Assembly: GCA_964406095.1 (NCBI GenBank)
Contig: CAYOQJ010000057.1
Location: forward strand, 1 to 64,000
DNA length: 64,000 nucleotides
From: M55B167 sp964406095
GTDB taxonomy: Bacteria; Verrucomicrobiota; Kiritimatiellia; RFP12; UBA1067
Reading direction: 5' to 3'
Part shown: piece after piece, positions 45,679 through 54,589 of the stretch
How positions within the stretch are numbered: position 1 is the stretch's first letter
How the letters are laid out: every line of letters begins with the position of its first letter
Notes under the pieces: generated by a model
Databases searched by the model: none
What the model saw: only the letters and a program-made list of their open reading frames with translations
Told to the model about the DNA's origin: nothing
Position numbers and translations under genes: made by a program

Positions 45679-46656
45679 TTATTCCGCCATGGCGAGATCA
45701 GCGGCGGCTTGGATTATTGACTCAAGAGAGGGCATGCAGGCACTTTCAAGATTTTTAGCGGAGGGTACCGGCAGATCGGCGCCAGCGTGACGTTTAACGG
45801 GATAGTCGAGATACTCAAAGGCGGCTTCGTTGATGCGTGCCGCGATTTCAGCGGCGATTCCGCCGGTCAGCGGAGCCTCCTCCACAATCAGCACTCGTCC
45901 GGTTGCTTTGACGGATGTCAAAACGGTTTCGGTGTCGAGTGGTGCCAGTGTACGCAAATCCACTACTTCGACCTGGATATCCTCTTGCGCAAGTTGCTCG
46001 GCAGCGCGCAACGCCAGTACTGTCATGTAGGACCAGGCGATGATCGTAATATCCTCGCCGCGGCGGGCAATTTTCGCTTTGCCGAGTTCAGAGGGTTCGG
46101 GCAGAGTGTCGCCTACCTGGAAACGCATCGGATAAAGCAACTTATGTTCCAGAAAAATAACCGGGTTGTTGTCGCGGATGGCACCCTGCAGCAGGGCGGA
46201 GGCATCTTCAGCGTCGGAAGGCGCGACGATTTTGATGCCAGGCACGCCGAAAAAGATTCTTTCCAGGGATTGGGAGTGGGTGGCGCCATATCCGCGACCT
46301 GCACCGGGAGGAGTGCGCAGCACGAGGGGGCATGGTTGTCCGTAAATCGGATGTAGCTTGGCCGCCATATTGATCAGCTGATCGGCTGCCAGGGTGATAA
46401 AATCCATGAACATGATTTCGATGATCGGTCGCTGGCCGCTGACAGCGGCTCCGATGGCAATTCCGGTGATGGCCTGCTCGGTGATCGGGGTGTCACGCAC
46501 CCTCTCTTCGCCGAAAATTTCAATCAGACCGCGCGTTACACCGAAGGCGCCGCCGTAAATTCCGATATCTTCCCCCATCAGTAATACGGTCTGGTCACGT
46601 TGCATTTCCGCTTCCAGTGTTTCACGAATTATTTGAGTAAAGGTTATGTTTCGCAT
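45679..46656 (-). CDS. pdhB: 2-oxoacid (pyruvate/acetoin-type) dehydrogenase E1 beta subunit
   Basis: 325 aa. LMGEDIGIYGGAFGVTRGL and RDTPITEQAITGIAIGAA are E1-beta signatures, EIMFMDFITLAADQ lines the TPP pocket, and the C-terminal part with DLRTLAPLD and VEEAPLTGG is the transketolase C-domain. With the alpha subunit it decarboxylates a 2-oxoacid onto the lipoyl group of an E2. Pyruvate and acetoin systems cannot be told apart by eye. It follows the alpha gene after 44 bp. Confidence 0.9.
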   Translation of the reverse strand: MRNITFTQIIRETLEAEMQRDQTVLLMGEDIGIYGGAFGVTRGLIEIFGEERVRDTPITEQAITGIAIGAAVSGQRPIIEIMFMDFITLAADQLINMAAKLHPIYGQPCPLVLRTPPGAGRGYGATHSQSLERIFFGVPGIKIVAPSDAEDASALLQGAIRDNNPVIFLEHKLLYPMRFQVGDTLPEPSELGKAKIARRGEDITIIAWSYMTVLALRAAEQLAQEDIQVEVVDLRTLAPLDTETVLTSVKATGRVLIVEEAPLTGGIAAEIAARINEAAFEYLDYPVKRHAGADLPVPSAKNLESACMPSLESIIQAAADLAMAE

Positions 46657-46700
46657 AAACTGAGCGCCGTGTGTTTGTATATTTTTGCTTGTTTCGGGGA

Positions 46701-47648
46701 TTACTGAGCGAACAGGGAGTTTTGAAACTCATCCAGCGAGGCTTCAGCAGCCTGTTCACAACGTTGAACCGCCGCTTCAATCTGCTGAGCGGTCTGCTGT
46801 TGCATCAACTCAATTTCCGATTTGGAGACAATCTTCCGTTCAATCAGTGTTCTTTCAAAGGTTCTGACCGGATCTTTTTTCCAGGCATTCTCCTCCTCTT
46901 CACGACCACGATAAACACGCGGATCACCGCGTGAGTGACCGGAAAGACGGTAGGTCAGACACTCGATAACAGTCGGCCCTTTGCCTTGCCGCGCTCTGTC
47001 GGCATGATGCCGGACGCAATCGCGTACCTCTTCAAAGTTATTGCCATCGATTCTGATGCCGGGGACTTTTAGAGCTGAGGCACGATCAGCTACACGGGGA
47101 TTGGCAAGTCCACGAAAGGTGGCGGTTGACATTGCGTAGCCATTATTTTCGATAACATATAGAACTGGCAAATTCCATAAGGCCGCTATGTTGAGGGATT
47201 CATGAAAAACACCCTGGTTTGATGCGCCGTCACCGAACATGCAGACTGCCACGCGTCCAGTTTTACGCACCTGCGCGTCCAAGGCAATACCGGTAGCGAA
47301 AGGAATGCTTCCACCGGTGATACCGTTGGCACCGTAGAAACCGATCGACGGATCCATCATCATCTGACTGCCGCCTCGTCCTTTGGAATAGCCTATACTT
47401 TTGCCGAACAGCTCTGCCATGGCACGTGCCGGATCTGCCCCGCGGGCCAAAAAGTGTCCGTGTCCACGATGTGTGGTGGTCATTGCGTCACATGGTTGCA
47501 ACGCCGCGGCCACGCCTACTGAGAGTGTCTCCTGACCGATGCAGGTGTGGGCGGTGCCCATCACACGACCTTCCAGAAAAAGTTTTTCAATTGTCTCTTC
47601 AAAATTACGAATCAGCAACATGCGCCGATAAGCTTCCTGTAAAAGCAT
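46701..47648 (-). CDS. pdhA: 2-oxoacid (pyruvate/acetoin-type) dehydrogenase E1 alpha subunit
   Basis: 315 aa. The TPP motif runs from GDG (139-141) to NN (168-169), and GRGGSQ near 91-96 and RGHG near 61-64 are alpha-subunit motifs. SGHSRGDPRVYR near 230-245 corresponds to the phosphorylation-loop region. The compact length is typical of the acetoin or TPP-dependent subclass. GGGGGGAAA before the ATG is a strong ribosome binding site. No E2 (lipoyl acyltransferase) gene is adjacent; the only E3 candidate is at 14928-16322. Confidence 0.9.
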   Translation of the reverse strand: MLLQEAYRRMLLIRNFEETIEKLFLEGRVMGTAHTCIGQETLSVGVAAALQPCDAMTTTHRGHGHFLARGADPARAMAELFGKSIGYSKGRGGSQMMMDPSIGFYGANGITGGSIPFATGIALDAQVRKTGRVAVCMFGDGASNQGVFHESLNIAALWNLPVLYVIENNGYAMSTATFRGLANPRVADRASALKVPGIRIDGNNFEEVRDCVRHHADRARQGKGPTVIECLTYRLSGHSRGDPRVYRGREEEENAWKKDPVRTFERTLIERKIVSKSEIELMQQQTAQQIEAAVQRCEQAAEASLDEFQNSLFAQ

Positions 47649-47834
47649 TTTCCCCCCAATTTTTGAAGGCTATGTTATCAGACCCCGGCACTCCTTGCAA
47701 ACCAAAGACGATTCCAGGATTTTTCGCTCTACCCCTTTCCTAAGGAAGTTAAACGCAATCTTTTTCCACAATTTAAAAGGAATGGGTTCGCATACTCACT
47801 CAAAGATCAGCGAAATAGAGCCCTCTCTTTGATT

Positions 47835-48845
47835 TCAGTTTTTAATGATGGGTGTGAGAACCATATTACGATAGTCCACATCGGTATGGTCGCCCTGCAG
47901 AAAGATGGGGCCGGGTTGAAACTCGTTGGATGTGATGGCTCCACCGGTACAGCCCATTGCCGGTTGATTGTCGATAATCTTCTGTCCATTTAGAATTACC
48001 GTGATATAGCGGTTGCACAGCGTTATATCGAGTGTCTGCCATTCGCCGGCTTTTTTCTCAGCCGCAACCGTGGGAGTTATGCGCCCGTACAAAGCACCCA
48101 TGTGATGGCAGTCCACCGGTTTTCCGTAGCTTTCCGCAATCTGAATCTCGTAAATGCCGCGCAGATAGATACCGCTGTTGCCATGTTCGGGAACCCTGAC
48201 CTCGGTGGTGAGGCGAAAGTCGTTGAAGACTTTCTCAGTGCGGATGTTTGTGCCATGGCGTTTCTTGCCGTCCGTTCCCGTAACCCGGTTGCTCAGGACG
48301 CCGTCTTTAATGCTCCAGCAGTTGGGGGCCTTTTTATTCATCACCCTCCATCCGCTGAGATCTTTGTCGTTGAGCAGCTTGATCGGTTCACCGTACTGCA
48401 GCGTACTCAGATCAGGTGGCGCTCCGTGCGGTGGAATCTTTTTGCCGTTGAAGCTGACCTCATTCTGGAGTTTGCCCTGCTGATCAATAATTCTGCGCTT
48501 GATTTTGATAAAATTGCCCTGCACATCCGCTTCATATAGCTCGGTATTCTGCTTGCCGCTTTTTTCTTTTTTGATGCGGGTCATCACCAGGGTATTGCCA
48601 CGCGTTTTGGTTGTGTTCATACCGTATGGTGAACCGCCGCCCCAGAGCATTGAGCTGGTAAGCGAACCGTCGGGTATGCGTTCCACCCCGAGCCAGCCGG
48701 CGCCACCGTTAGGTATTATCAGAGCCCAGTTGCCGACGTAAGCAGCGGCGGCATCGGCCATGAGTGCAAGTGGAGTGCCCATGGCACACAACAGCGAGAC
48801 GGCCAGCAGGCCCCCGGTTAAGTTATAGAATCTTTTATTTTTCAT
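47835..48845 (-). CDS. Secreted DUF1080 (3-keto-glycan hydrolase-like) protein
   Basis: 336 aa from ATG 48845, signal peptide MKNKRFYNLTGGLLAVSLLC to about residue 32. An N-terminal domain (about 35-150) has the GNWALIIPNGGAGWLGV pattern, and the C-terminal DUF1080 domain (about 155-336) has LNDKDLSGWRV, NIRTEKVFNDFRLTTEVR, NSGIYLRGIYEIQI and FLQGDHTDVDYRNM. DUF1080 proteins are now known to include 3-keto-disaccharide hydrolases acting after sugar oxidases. A laminin-like fold is certain; the reaction here is inferred. An inverted repeat lies directly before the ATG and no ribosome binding site is visible. Confidence 0.82.
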   Translation of the reverse strand: MKNKRFYNLTGGLLAVSLLCAMGTPLALMADAAAAYVGNWALIIPNGGAGWLGVERIPDGSLTSSMLWGGGSPYGMNTTKTRGNTLVMTRIKKEKSGKQNTELYEADVQGNFIKIKRRIIDQQGKLQNEVSFNGKKIPPHGAPPDLSTLQYGEPIKLLNDKDLSGWRVMNKKAPNCWSIKDGVLSNRVTGTDGKKRHGTNIRTEKVFNDFRLTTEVRVPEHGNSGIYLRGIYEIQIAESYGKPVDCHHMGALYGRITPTVAAEKKAGEWQTLDITLCNRYITVILNGQKIIDNQPAMGCTGGAITSNEFQPGPIFLQGDHTDVDYRNMVLTPIIKN

Positions 48846-48848
48846 AAT

Positions 48849-48895
48849 GCGGTATTTTGGGGTAAAAACGTGCTGGTGACAAGTCAAAATACTGC
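48849..48895 (-). promoter_or_regulatory. Hairpin at the start codon of the DUF1080 gene
   Basis: On the minus strand GCAGTATTTTG (48895-48885) pairs with CAAAATACCGC (48859-48849) over 11 bp with one mismatch around a 25-base loop, ending three bases before the ATG. The space normally used for a ribosome binding site lies inside the stem, so it may control translation. Confidence 0.4.
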
Positions 48896-49140
48896 AATCC
48901 GCTCTTCAATATCCTCTCTGAAGATGTTACTATATCAAAGTTTCCTTCGAGAACCTTTTCGAATGGCATCCGGCTATGTTCTCCGGAAATGCGGCAGAGA
49001 GTTGCTTGGAAAGTAAAAGAGCCGGTTAAGTTATTGTCGGCTGAACAAGGGGTTCATAAAACAATCAGAGATTTTTTTAAATGGTTGTATATGTCAAAGT
49101 TGTATGAAAAGGCATGAAAACGGTTAAAGAGGGGGAGAAG

Positions 49141-50331
49141 ATGATTGAACGTCGCAGTTTTTTAAGAGTTGCCGGAAGCGCGTTGAGTGGCAGTATGGTT
49201 GCTGGTTGTTCGGTCTGCCGCTTTGGCAGGAAAAGAAGTGTACCGCCGCATCTGAAGGATTACGCGGTTCAGTATGCTGCTGATCCGCGTACGGCGGCAC
49301 AGCAGTGGTTCAAAGAGGCCGGGTTCGGACTTTTTCTGCATTACGGACTTTACTCGCTGCTTGAGGGTGAGTGGAACGGAGTGGAGTCAAAACCGGCGGA
49401 GTGGATCATGTTGCGAGCCAAAATACCGATCCGGGAGTATGAAAAACTGGCGGCTCGTTTCAATCCTGCTGAGTTCGATGCTGATTTCATTACCGATCTG
49501 GCACTTGCGGCGGGCATGAAGTACGTGAACCTCACCAGTAAGCATCATGACGGTTTCTGCCTTTTCGATCCGGGCAGGGGCAGCTGGAATTCGGTAGCCG
49601 CCAGTGGTCGTGATTTGTGTGGTGAATTGGCGGAACAGTGCCATAAAAAGGGGTTGGGTTGTTTCTTTTATTATTCATTGCTTGCGGATTGGCACCATCC
49701 ATATTTTTATCCCCGCGTGTACAATCAGATCGCACGACCGGATTATCTTGAAGAGCCAGAGCAGTATCTGTTTCGCAGTGATGAAGACTTTAAAAAATAT
49801 CTGGCGGACGCGACTATGCACATTAGAGCACTGCTGACAAACTACGGTGATGTGGCGGGCATCTGGATTGATCCGCTGATGGGATATTACGGCAGACCGG
49901 ATCTCTTTCCGATGAATGAAATCTACGCGATGATCCGCGACATTCAGCCGCACTGTCTGATCAGTGCCAAACAGGGCATTACCGGTAGTGAGGATTTTGC
50001 GGCACCTGAGCGTAGCGGTAGCTCTCTGACAGAGCGGATTACCAAACAGTACGGAGCTGAGGCTGGCAAAATAGCGGCCCATGCCTGGGAGCTCAATCGT
50101 CACAAACATAATGAGATTTGCGACACCCTGCAGCCTCACAGCTGGGGACATATGCGAAAAGATGACGGTAAACACAAAAAACCCTCTGAGGTGCTTGCAA
50201 TGCTGAGCAAAGCCCGACAGGCGAATGCCAATCTGTTGCTAAACTCAGGACCATTGCCGAACGGAGCGATTCATCCCGAGGACGTGGCGACTCTGCGGAG
50301 GGTTGGTGAAATGCTGAACAAGAATCGGTAG
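49141..50331 (+). CDS. Tat-exported GH29 alpha-L-fucosidase-like lipoprotein
   Basis: 396 aa from ATG 49141, which follows GGGGGAGAAG. The signal ERRSFLRVAG is a Tat motif and MVAGC23 a lipobox, so it is probably folded before export and lipid-anchored. FGLFLHYGLYS, KHHDGFC (134-140) and GIWIDP are GH29 motifs; Asp244 in IWIDP is the expected nucleophile. The C-terminus NLLLNSGPLPNGAI is also diagnostic. It should release alpha-L-fucose from glycans such as fucoidan or mucin, in keeping with the sulfatases. The general acid is not identifiable by eye in GH29. Confidence 0.85.
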   Translation: MIERRSFLRVAGSALSGSMVAGCSVCRFGRKRSVPPHLKDYAVQYAADPRTAAQQWFKEAGFGLFLHYGLYSLLEGEWNGVESKPAEWIMLRAKIPIREYEKLAARFNPAEFDADFITDLALAAGMKYVNLTSKHHDGFCLFDPGRGSWNSVAASGRDLCGELAEQCHKKGLGCFFYYSLLADWHHPYFYPRVYNQIARPDYLEEPEQYLFRSDEDFKKYLADATMHIRALLTNYGDVAGIWIDPLMGYYGRPDLFPMNEIYAMIRDIQPHCLISAKQGITGSEDFAAPERSGSSLTERITKQYGAEAGKIAAHAWELNRHKHNEICDTLQPHSWGHMRKDDGKHKKPSEVLAMLSKARQANANLLLNSGPLPNGAIHPEDVATLRRVGEMLNKNR

Positions 50332-50366
50332 TGTTCCACAAATTTCAGAGGGGACAAAGGGATTTA

Positions 50367-50384
50367 CGTCATTGCAAAGTGACG
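50367..50384. other. Hairpin in front of rny
   Basis: CGTCATT-GCAA-AGTGACG gives a 7-bp stem (one U-G) capped by a GNRA tetraloop, between the fucosidase stop and the rny start. No T-run follows, so it may be an RNA-stability element or a weak terminator. Confidence 0.3.
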
Positions 50385-50451
50385 GTCGAGAATGTATTAT
50401 TCATCCACGTGAAAGGTTGCCGTTACCAAACCGCAACATGGATATTCTGTT

Positions 50452-52029
50452 ATGACATATTTAACATGGTATGATTTAAGTGATGCCACTGTCGGGCTGC
50501 TTTTCGGTATTGCCGGGGTGCTGGGTGGTTACGCTCTGCGCGGGCTGATTGGCCGCTGGCAGGCCGACGCCATCGAAAAACGCGCACGCATGGTACTTGA
50601 AGAGGCCGAGGGTGAGGTCAAGTCCAAGCTGAAGGAGGCCGATATTCTGGCCCGCGCCGAGGTGGTCAAGGCGCGCGAAGAGTTTGAGAAGTCAACCAAG
50701 ACACGCCGTCAGGAGCTGCAGGAGATCGCCGATCGTCTGGCCGGGCGTGAGGACCAGTTGGACAAGCGCTCTCTGTCGCTTGATACCAAGGAGCAGAGTC
50801 TTTCGGCAAAACTGGAGAACTATACCAATGCCAGTGAAAAGTTGCAGCAGGATCGCAAAAAAGTTGACCGGATGACAGATGAAGCCGATCGGCGTCTGCA
50901 GACGCTGGCTGGTTTCACGCATGAACAGGCGCGCAAAGAGCTTTATAGCAGAGCGGAAGACGAGGTGCGCAGTGAATCCGGCAATCTGATCAGACGGGTG
51001 CAGGAGGAGGCCAGGGAGATTGCTGACCGTGAAGCCTCCCGGATTGTCTCTCTGGCTGTGCAGCGTTTCGCCATTGCGCACTCATCGGATATTATGACTA
51101 GCTCAGTCTCCCTCGAGAGTGATGAAATTAAAGGACGCATCATCGGGCGGGAGGGACGTAATATCCGCACATTGGAATCGCTGACCGGAGTTACTTTGCT
51201 GGTAGATGATACCCCCGAGATGGTGGTCATATCGGGGTTTGATCCGATCCGGCGCGAGATAGCACGTCAGTCGCTGGAGCAGCTCGTCGCGGATGGGCGC
51301 ATTCATCCGCAGCGTATCGAAGAGGTAGTGCAGAGTGTCACTGAAAATATCAATAAAACAATCTACGAGGCGGCGGAAAGCGCGGCCTTCGATGCCCAGG
51401 TGCAGGGAATTCCATCCGAAATACTGAGAGTTATCGGTCGGTTGAGATTTCGTACCAGTTACACTCAGAATGTGCTGGCACATTCTGTGGAGGTGGCACA
51501 TTTGATGGGCTTGATGGCGGCTGAATTGGGTTATGATTCCGCATTGGCCCGCCGTATCGGTTTTCTGCATGACATCGGCAAGGCGATGGATCACACGATT
51601 GATGGTCCGCATGCTATCATCGGCGCTGGATTTCTGCGCAAACATGGCGAGAGTGATGAGGTTTGCAACGGAGTGGCCGCGCATCATGGCGAGGCGGACA
51701 GTAGCGGGATGTATGGGGTGCTCTGTTCTGCGGCGGACGCGATTTCCAGTTCGCGTCCCGGTGCCAGAGCGGAGACCCTCGGAGTATATGTCCAGCGACT
51801 TGAGAAGCTTGAGTCTATCGCCAATAGCTATCCGGGAGTAAACAAAAGTTTCGCGGTGCAGGCCGGACGAGAGGTCAGGGTTATTGTTGACCCTGACAAG
51901 GTCACTGATGATGAGGCCGCTGTTATGGCGCGAGAGATCAGCGGCGAGATTTCTTCTGCAATAAAGTTCCCCGGTCAGATCAGGGTTGTGGTTGTGCGTG
52001 AAACCCGATCGGTTGACTATGCACGTTAA
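50452..52029 (+). CDS. rny: Ribonuclease Y
   Basis: 525 aa. An N-terminal membrane segment (about 13-35) is followed by a long coiled coil (about 40-200), a KH RNA-binding domain with GRIIGREGRNIR near 227-238, and an HD domain with FLHDIGKAMDH (HD near 373). The architecture and length match RNase Y, an endoribonuclease that starts mRNA decay at the membrane. It is followed 12 bp later by ymdB, the same order as in Bacillus subtilis. Confidence 0.95.
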   Translation: MTYLTWYDLSDATVGLLFGIAGVLGGYALRGLIGRWQADAIEKRARMVLEEAEGEVKSKLKEADILARAEVVKAREEFEKSTKTRRQELQEIADRLAGREDQLDKRSLSLDTKEQSLSAKLENYTNASEKLQQDRKKVDRMTDEADRRLQTLAGFTHEQARKELYSRAEDEVRSESGNLIRRVQEEAREIADREASRIVSLAVQRFAIAHSSDIMTSSVSLESDEIKGRIIGREGRNIRTLESLTGVTLLVDDTPEMVVISGFDPIRREIARQSLEQLVADGRIHPQRIEEVVQSVTENINKTIYEAAESAAFDAQVQGIPSEILRVIGRLRFRTSYTQNVLAHSVEVAHLMGLMAAELGYDSALARRIGFLHDIGKAMDHTIDGPHAIIGAGFLRKHGESDEVCNGVAAHHGEADSSGMYGVLCSAADAISSSRPGARAETLGVYVQRLEKLESIANSYPGVNKSFAVQAGREVRVIVDPDKVTDDEAAVMAREISGEISSAIKFPGQIRVVVVRETRSVDYAR

Positions 52030-52041
52030 GAGAATTTAGAA

Positions 52042-52845
52042 ATGAAAATTTTAATTGTAGGCGACATGGTCGGCAGTTCCGGCAGAAGAGTTTTTAAGAA
52101 TGTAGTGGCGAAACTGCGTACTGCTGGTGATGTGCATCTGGTTATTGCTAATGCTGAGAATGTCGCTGCTGGCAATGGTATAACCCGGGCTTTGGCGGAT
52201 GAGTTATTCAAAGCCGGTGCTGATGTGATCACAATGGGTGATCATGTTTGGGGCCAGCGTGAGTTGGAGGGGTGCATCGATCAGATTGAAAATTTGGTAC
52301 GTCCGTTGAATTTTCCTGATGGCACACCGGGAAAAGGATGTGTTGTCTTTCAGAGTTCTTTCGGTGCAATTGCGGTTGTGAATCTGCAGGGGCGGGTTTT
52401 TATGAACCCGATTGATTGTCCGTTTCGTGCCATCGACCGTCTGCTGGATACGCTTCCCAGAAACATACCTGTTATAGTTGATTTTCACGCCGAGGCCACC
52501 TCTGAGAAAATTGCCATGGGCTATCATTTGGATGGCCGAGTAACCGCGGTTGTTGGCACTCACACTCATGTTCAGACCAGCGACGCGCGTGTTCTGCCGG
52601 GTGGCACCGCCTATTTGACCGATCTCGGTATGACGGGAACGGTACGTTCGGTGCTTGGCAGAGACCCTGCGGCGGTTCTGAAAAAATTTAAAAGCGGCAT
52701 GCCGGTGCGGCTTGATGTTGCCAAAGGAATTGCTGCCCTTGAGGGAGCTCTGCTTGAGATCGACCGGACAAGCGGTGCTGTCAGTTCATTCAAGAGCTGC
52801 CGCTACCAGGAAAAGGAGCCTGGCGGAGAGATTTTCACACTTTAA
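52042..52845 (+). CDS. ymdB: YmdB-type metallophosphoesterase
   Basis: 267 aa. MKILIVGDMVGSSGRRV, ANAENVAAGNGI, MGDHVWGQREL, DFHAEATSEKIAMG and VVGTHTHVQTSDARVLPGGT are metal-binding and signature motifs of the TIGR00282/YmdB family, with length as expected. B. subtilis YmdB hydrolyses 2',3'-cyclic AMP and affects biofilm gene expression. Here it lies between rny and xseA, with gaps of 12 and 3 bp. Confidence 0.92.
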   Translation: MKILIVGDMVGSSGRRVFKNVVAKLRTAGDVHLVIANAENVAAGNGITRALADELFKAGADVITMGDHVWGQRELEGCIDQIENLVRPLNFPDGTPGKGCVVFQSSFGAIAVVNLQGRVFMNPIDCPFRAIDRLLDTLPRNIPVIVDFHAEATSEKIAMGYHLDGRVTAVVGTHTHVQTSDARVLPGGTAYLTDLGMTGTVRSVLGRDPAAVLKKFKSGMPVRLDVAKGIAALEGALLEIDRTSGAVSSFKSCRYQEKEPGGEIFTL

Positions 52846-52848
52846 TCC

Positions 52849-54225
52849 ATGATTGCAATGATGTTGAATCCGAATCCCAGAGTTTTATCCATTTCAGAGC
52901 TGACACACCGGATCAAGGGAATTTTGTCGGAGGAAATCGGCAGTGTAGTTGTGCAGGGTGAGATATCCAACATCAAGCGTTACAGTTCAGGTCACACCTA
53001 TTTCGTGTTGAAGGATGAGCGGGCGCAGTTGAACGCGGTTCTTTTTGCGGGGGCGCGTGCGCAGTTGAACGTCGAGAGTTGCCTGAAAGACGGGCAATTG
53101 GTTAGAGCCGGAGGACAGATTTCAGTTTTTGAAGGGCGGGGCCAGTATCAGCTTATAGTGCGTAAAATTGAGGGTGCTGGTATCGGGCAACTGCTGGAAC
53201 GTTATGAGCAGCTGAAAAAGAAGTTGTCGGAGGATGGTTTGTTTGATCAGGCGCACAAGCAGCCGCTTCCGCTGTTGCCCGGACGGATCGGCGTTGTCAC
53301 TTCACCCTCCGGAGCGGTGATTCATGATATGCTGAATGTGCTACGACGCAGATTCCCGAATATGAATGTACTTTTGGCACCGGTCAAGGTTCAAGGTGAA
53401 GGTGCCGCTGAATCAATTGCCAGAGCGGTGCGGTGGTTGAATGAATCCTGCGGAGAGGGAAGTTCGCGTCAGGTGGATGTGATTATTGTGGGACGCGGCG
53501 GTGGCAGTCTTGAGGATTTATGGGCTTTCAATGAAGAGATTGTCGCCCGCGCCATCTATGAATCGCGAATTCCTGTGATCTCGGCGGTTGGTCATGAGGT
53601 GGATTACGCGCTGAGTGATTTTGTCGCCGACTTACGCGCCCCGACACCCTCGGCAGCGGCTGAGCTGGTGGTGAGGTCCAGAGCTGAGTTTGAAAGTCTG
53701 CTGCAACAGCGCGCAGATCAGATGAAACGTCTGCTGTTGCAGCGATGCGATATACTGAGACATCGTCTGCGTCGATCAGCCTCATCACCGGTACTTAATC
53801 ATCCGGATCAGGCAATGGCACGCTATGCACAGAGAGTTGACCATCTGGATATGCGTCTCCGACATGCTGTACGGCGTGAGCTTCTACGTGTCAGAGGCCG
53901 CTATGATCGAAGTTGCGCCGGTTTCAACCACCTGCGCGAAAGAAAAATTGATGATTTGCGCACTAGACTTGGCGGTTATTGGGAGAACATGCGACGTTGT
54001 GTACAAACGCGCTGTCTGCGTTTGCGGGATAGCATGGAACACCATGAACGTCAGTTGCTGTTGCTAAATCCCTTGAATATATTAGAACGCGGTTATTCAC
54101 TGACACGGACGAAAGACGGCTTGTTGATAAGGAGTGTGGCCGATGTGAAGTCCGGGAGCGTTGTGCTCACAATGCTCAAGGATGGCAAGCTGATCTCGGA
54201 AGTCAGTACTGTATGTATCGATTGA
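52849..54225 (+). CDS. xseA: Exodeoxyribonuclease VII large subunit
   Basis: 458 aa. The N-terminal OB fold has VVQGEISNIKRYSSGHTYF, and the central domain has GRIGVVTSPSGAVIHDM, VQGEGAAESIARAV, IVGRGGGSLEDLWAFNEE and SAVGHEVDYALSDFVADLRAPTPS, which include the catalytic residues. The rest is coiled coil. It forms exonuclease VII with XseB, encoded 84 bp downstream. Alternative ATG codons lie at 52858 and 52861. Confidence 0.96.
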   Translation: MIAMMLNPNPRVLSISELTHRIKGILSEEIGSVVVQGEISNIKRYSSGHTYFVLKDERAQLNAVLFAGARAQLNVESCLKDGQLVRAGGQISVFEGRGQYQLIVRKIEGAGIGQLLERYEQLKKKLSEDGLFDQAHKQPLPLLPGRIGVVTSPSGAVIHDMLNVLRRRFPNMNVLLAPVKVQGEGAAESIARAVRWLNESCGEGSSRQVDVIIVGRGGGSLEDLWAFNEEIVARAIYESRIPVISAVGHEVDYALSDFVADLRAPTPSAAAELVVRSRAEFESLLQQRADQMKRLLLQRCDILRHRLRRSASSPVLNHPDQAMARYAQRVDHLDMRLRHAVRRELLRVRGRYDRSCAGFNHLRERKIDDLRTRLGGYWENMRRCVQTRCLRLRDSMEHHERQLLLLNPLNILERGYSLTRTKDGLLIRSVADVKSGSVVLTMLKDGKLISEVSTVCID

Positions 54226-54309
54226 TTATAAATGTCGTTGCCTTATCGATACGATATGAAGGCAGAATATCGGAAGACGGGAACTGATTTAAGAAGAGAG
54301 GAAGGTGTG

Positions 54310-54546
54310 ATGAGCGAAAAAAAGAAGCTTAGCTTTGAGGAGTCGTTGACGCGTCTTGATAAGATTGTGGAGGAGATGGAGTCCGATAAAATGGAGTTGA
54401 ACGCGATGATCAGCGCTTTTGAAGAGGGGCAGCGACTGGTCGGGGATTGTAACGCTATGTTGCGGGAGGTGGAGTGTAAAATTGAAAAGGTGATTAGAGA
54501 CGGTCCTGATGGTGGCGAGACGGTTCCCTTCGAAGATGCGGAGTGA
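54310..54546 (+). CDS. xseB: Exodeoxyribonuclease VII small subunit
   Basis: 78 aa from ATG 54310, which follows AGAGAGGAAGG. LSFEESLTRLDKIVEEME and LNAMISAFEEGQRL are the two-helix signature of XseB. A longer frame to 54232 has no ribosome binding site and exceeds the family length. It lies directly after xseA. Confidence 0.93.
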   Translation: MSEKKKLSFEESLTRLDKIVEEMESDKMELNAMISAFEEGQRLVGDCNAMLREVECKIEKVIRDGPDGGETVPFEDAE

Positions 54547-54589
54547 GTCCGGATTTTTGGTTTGACGGCTTATTTAAAAAGAGGAGTTT

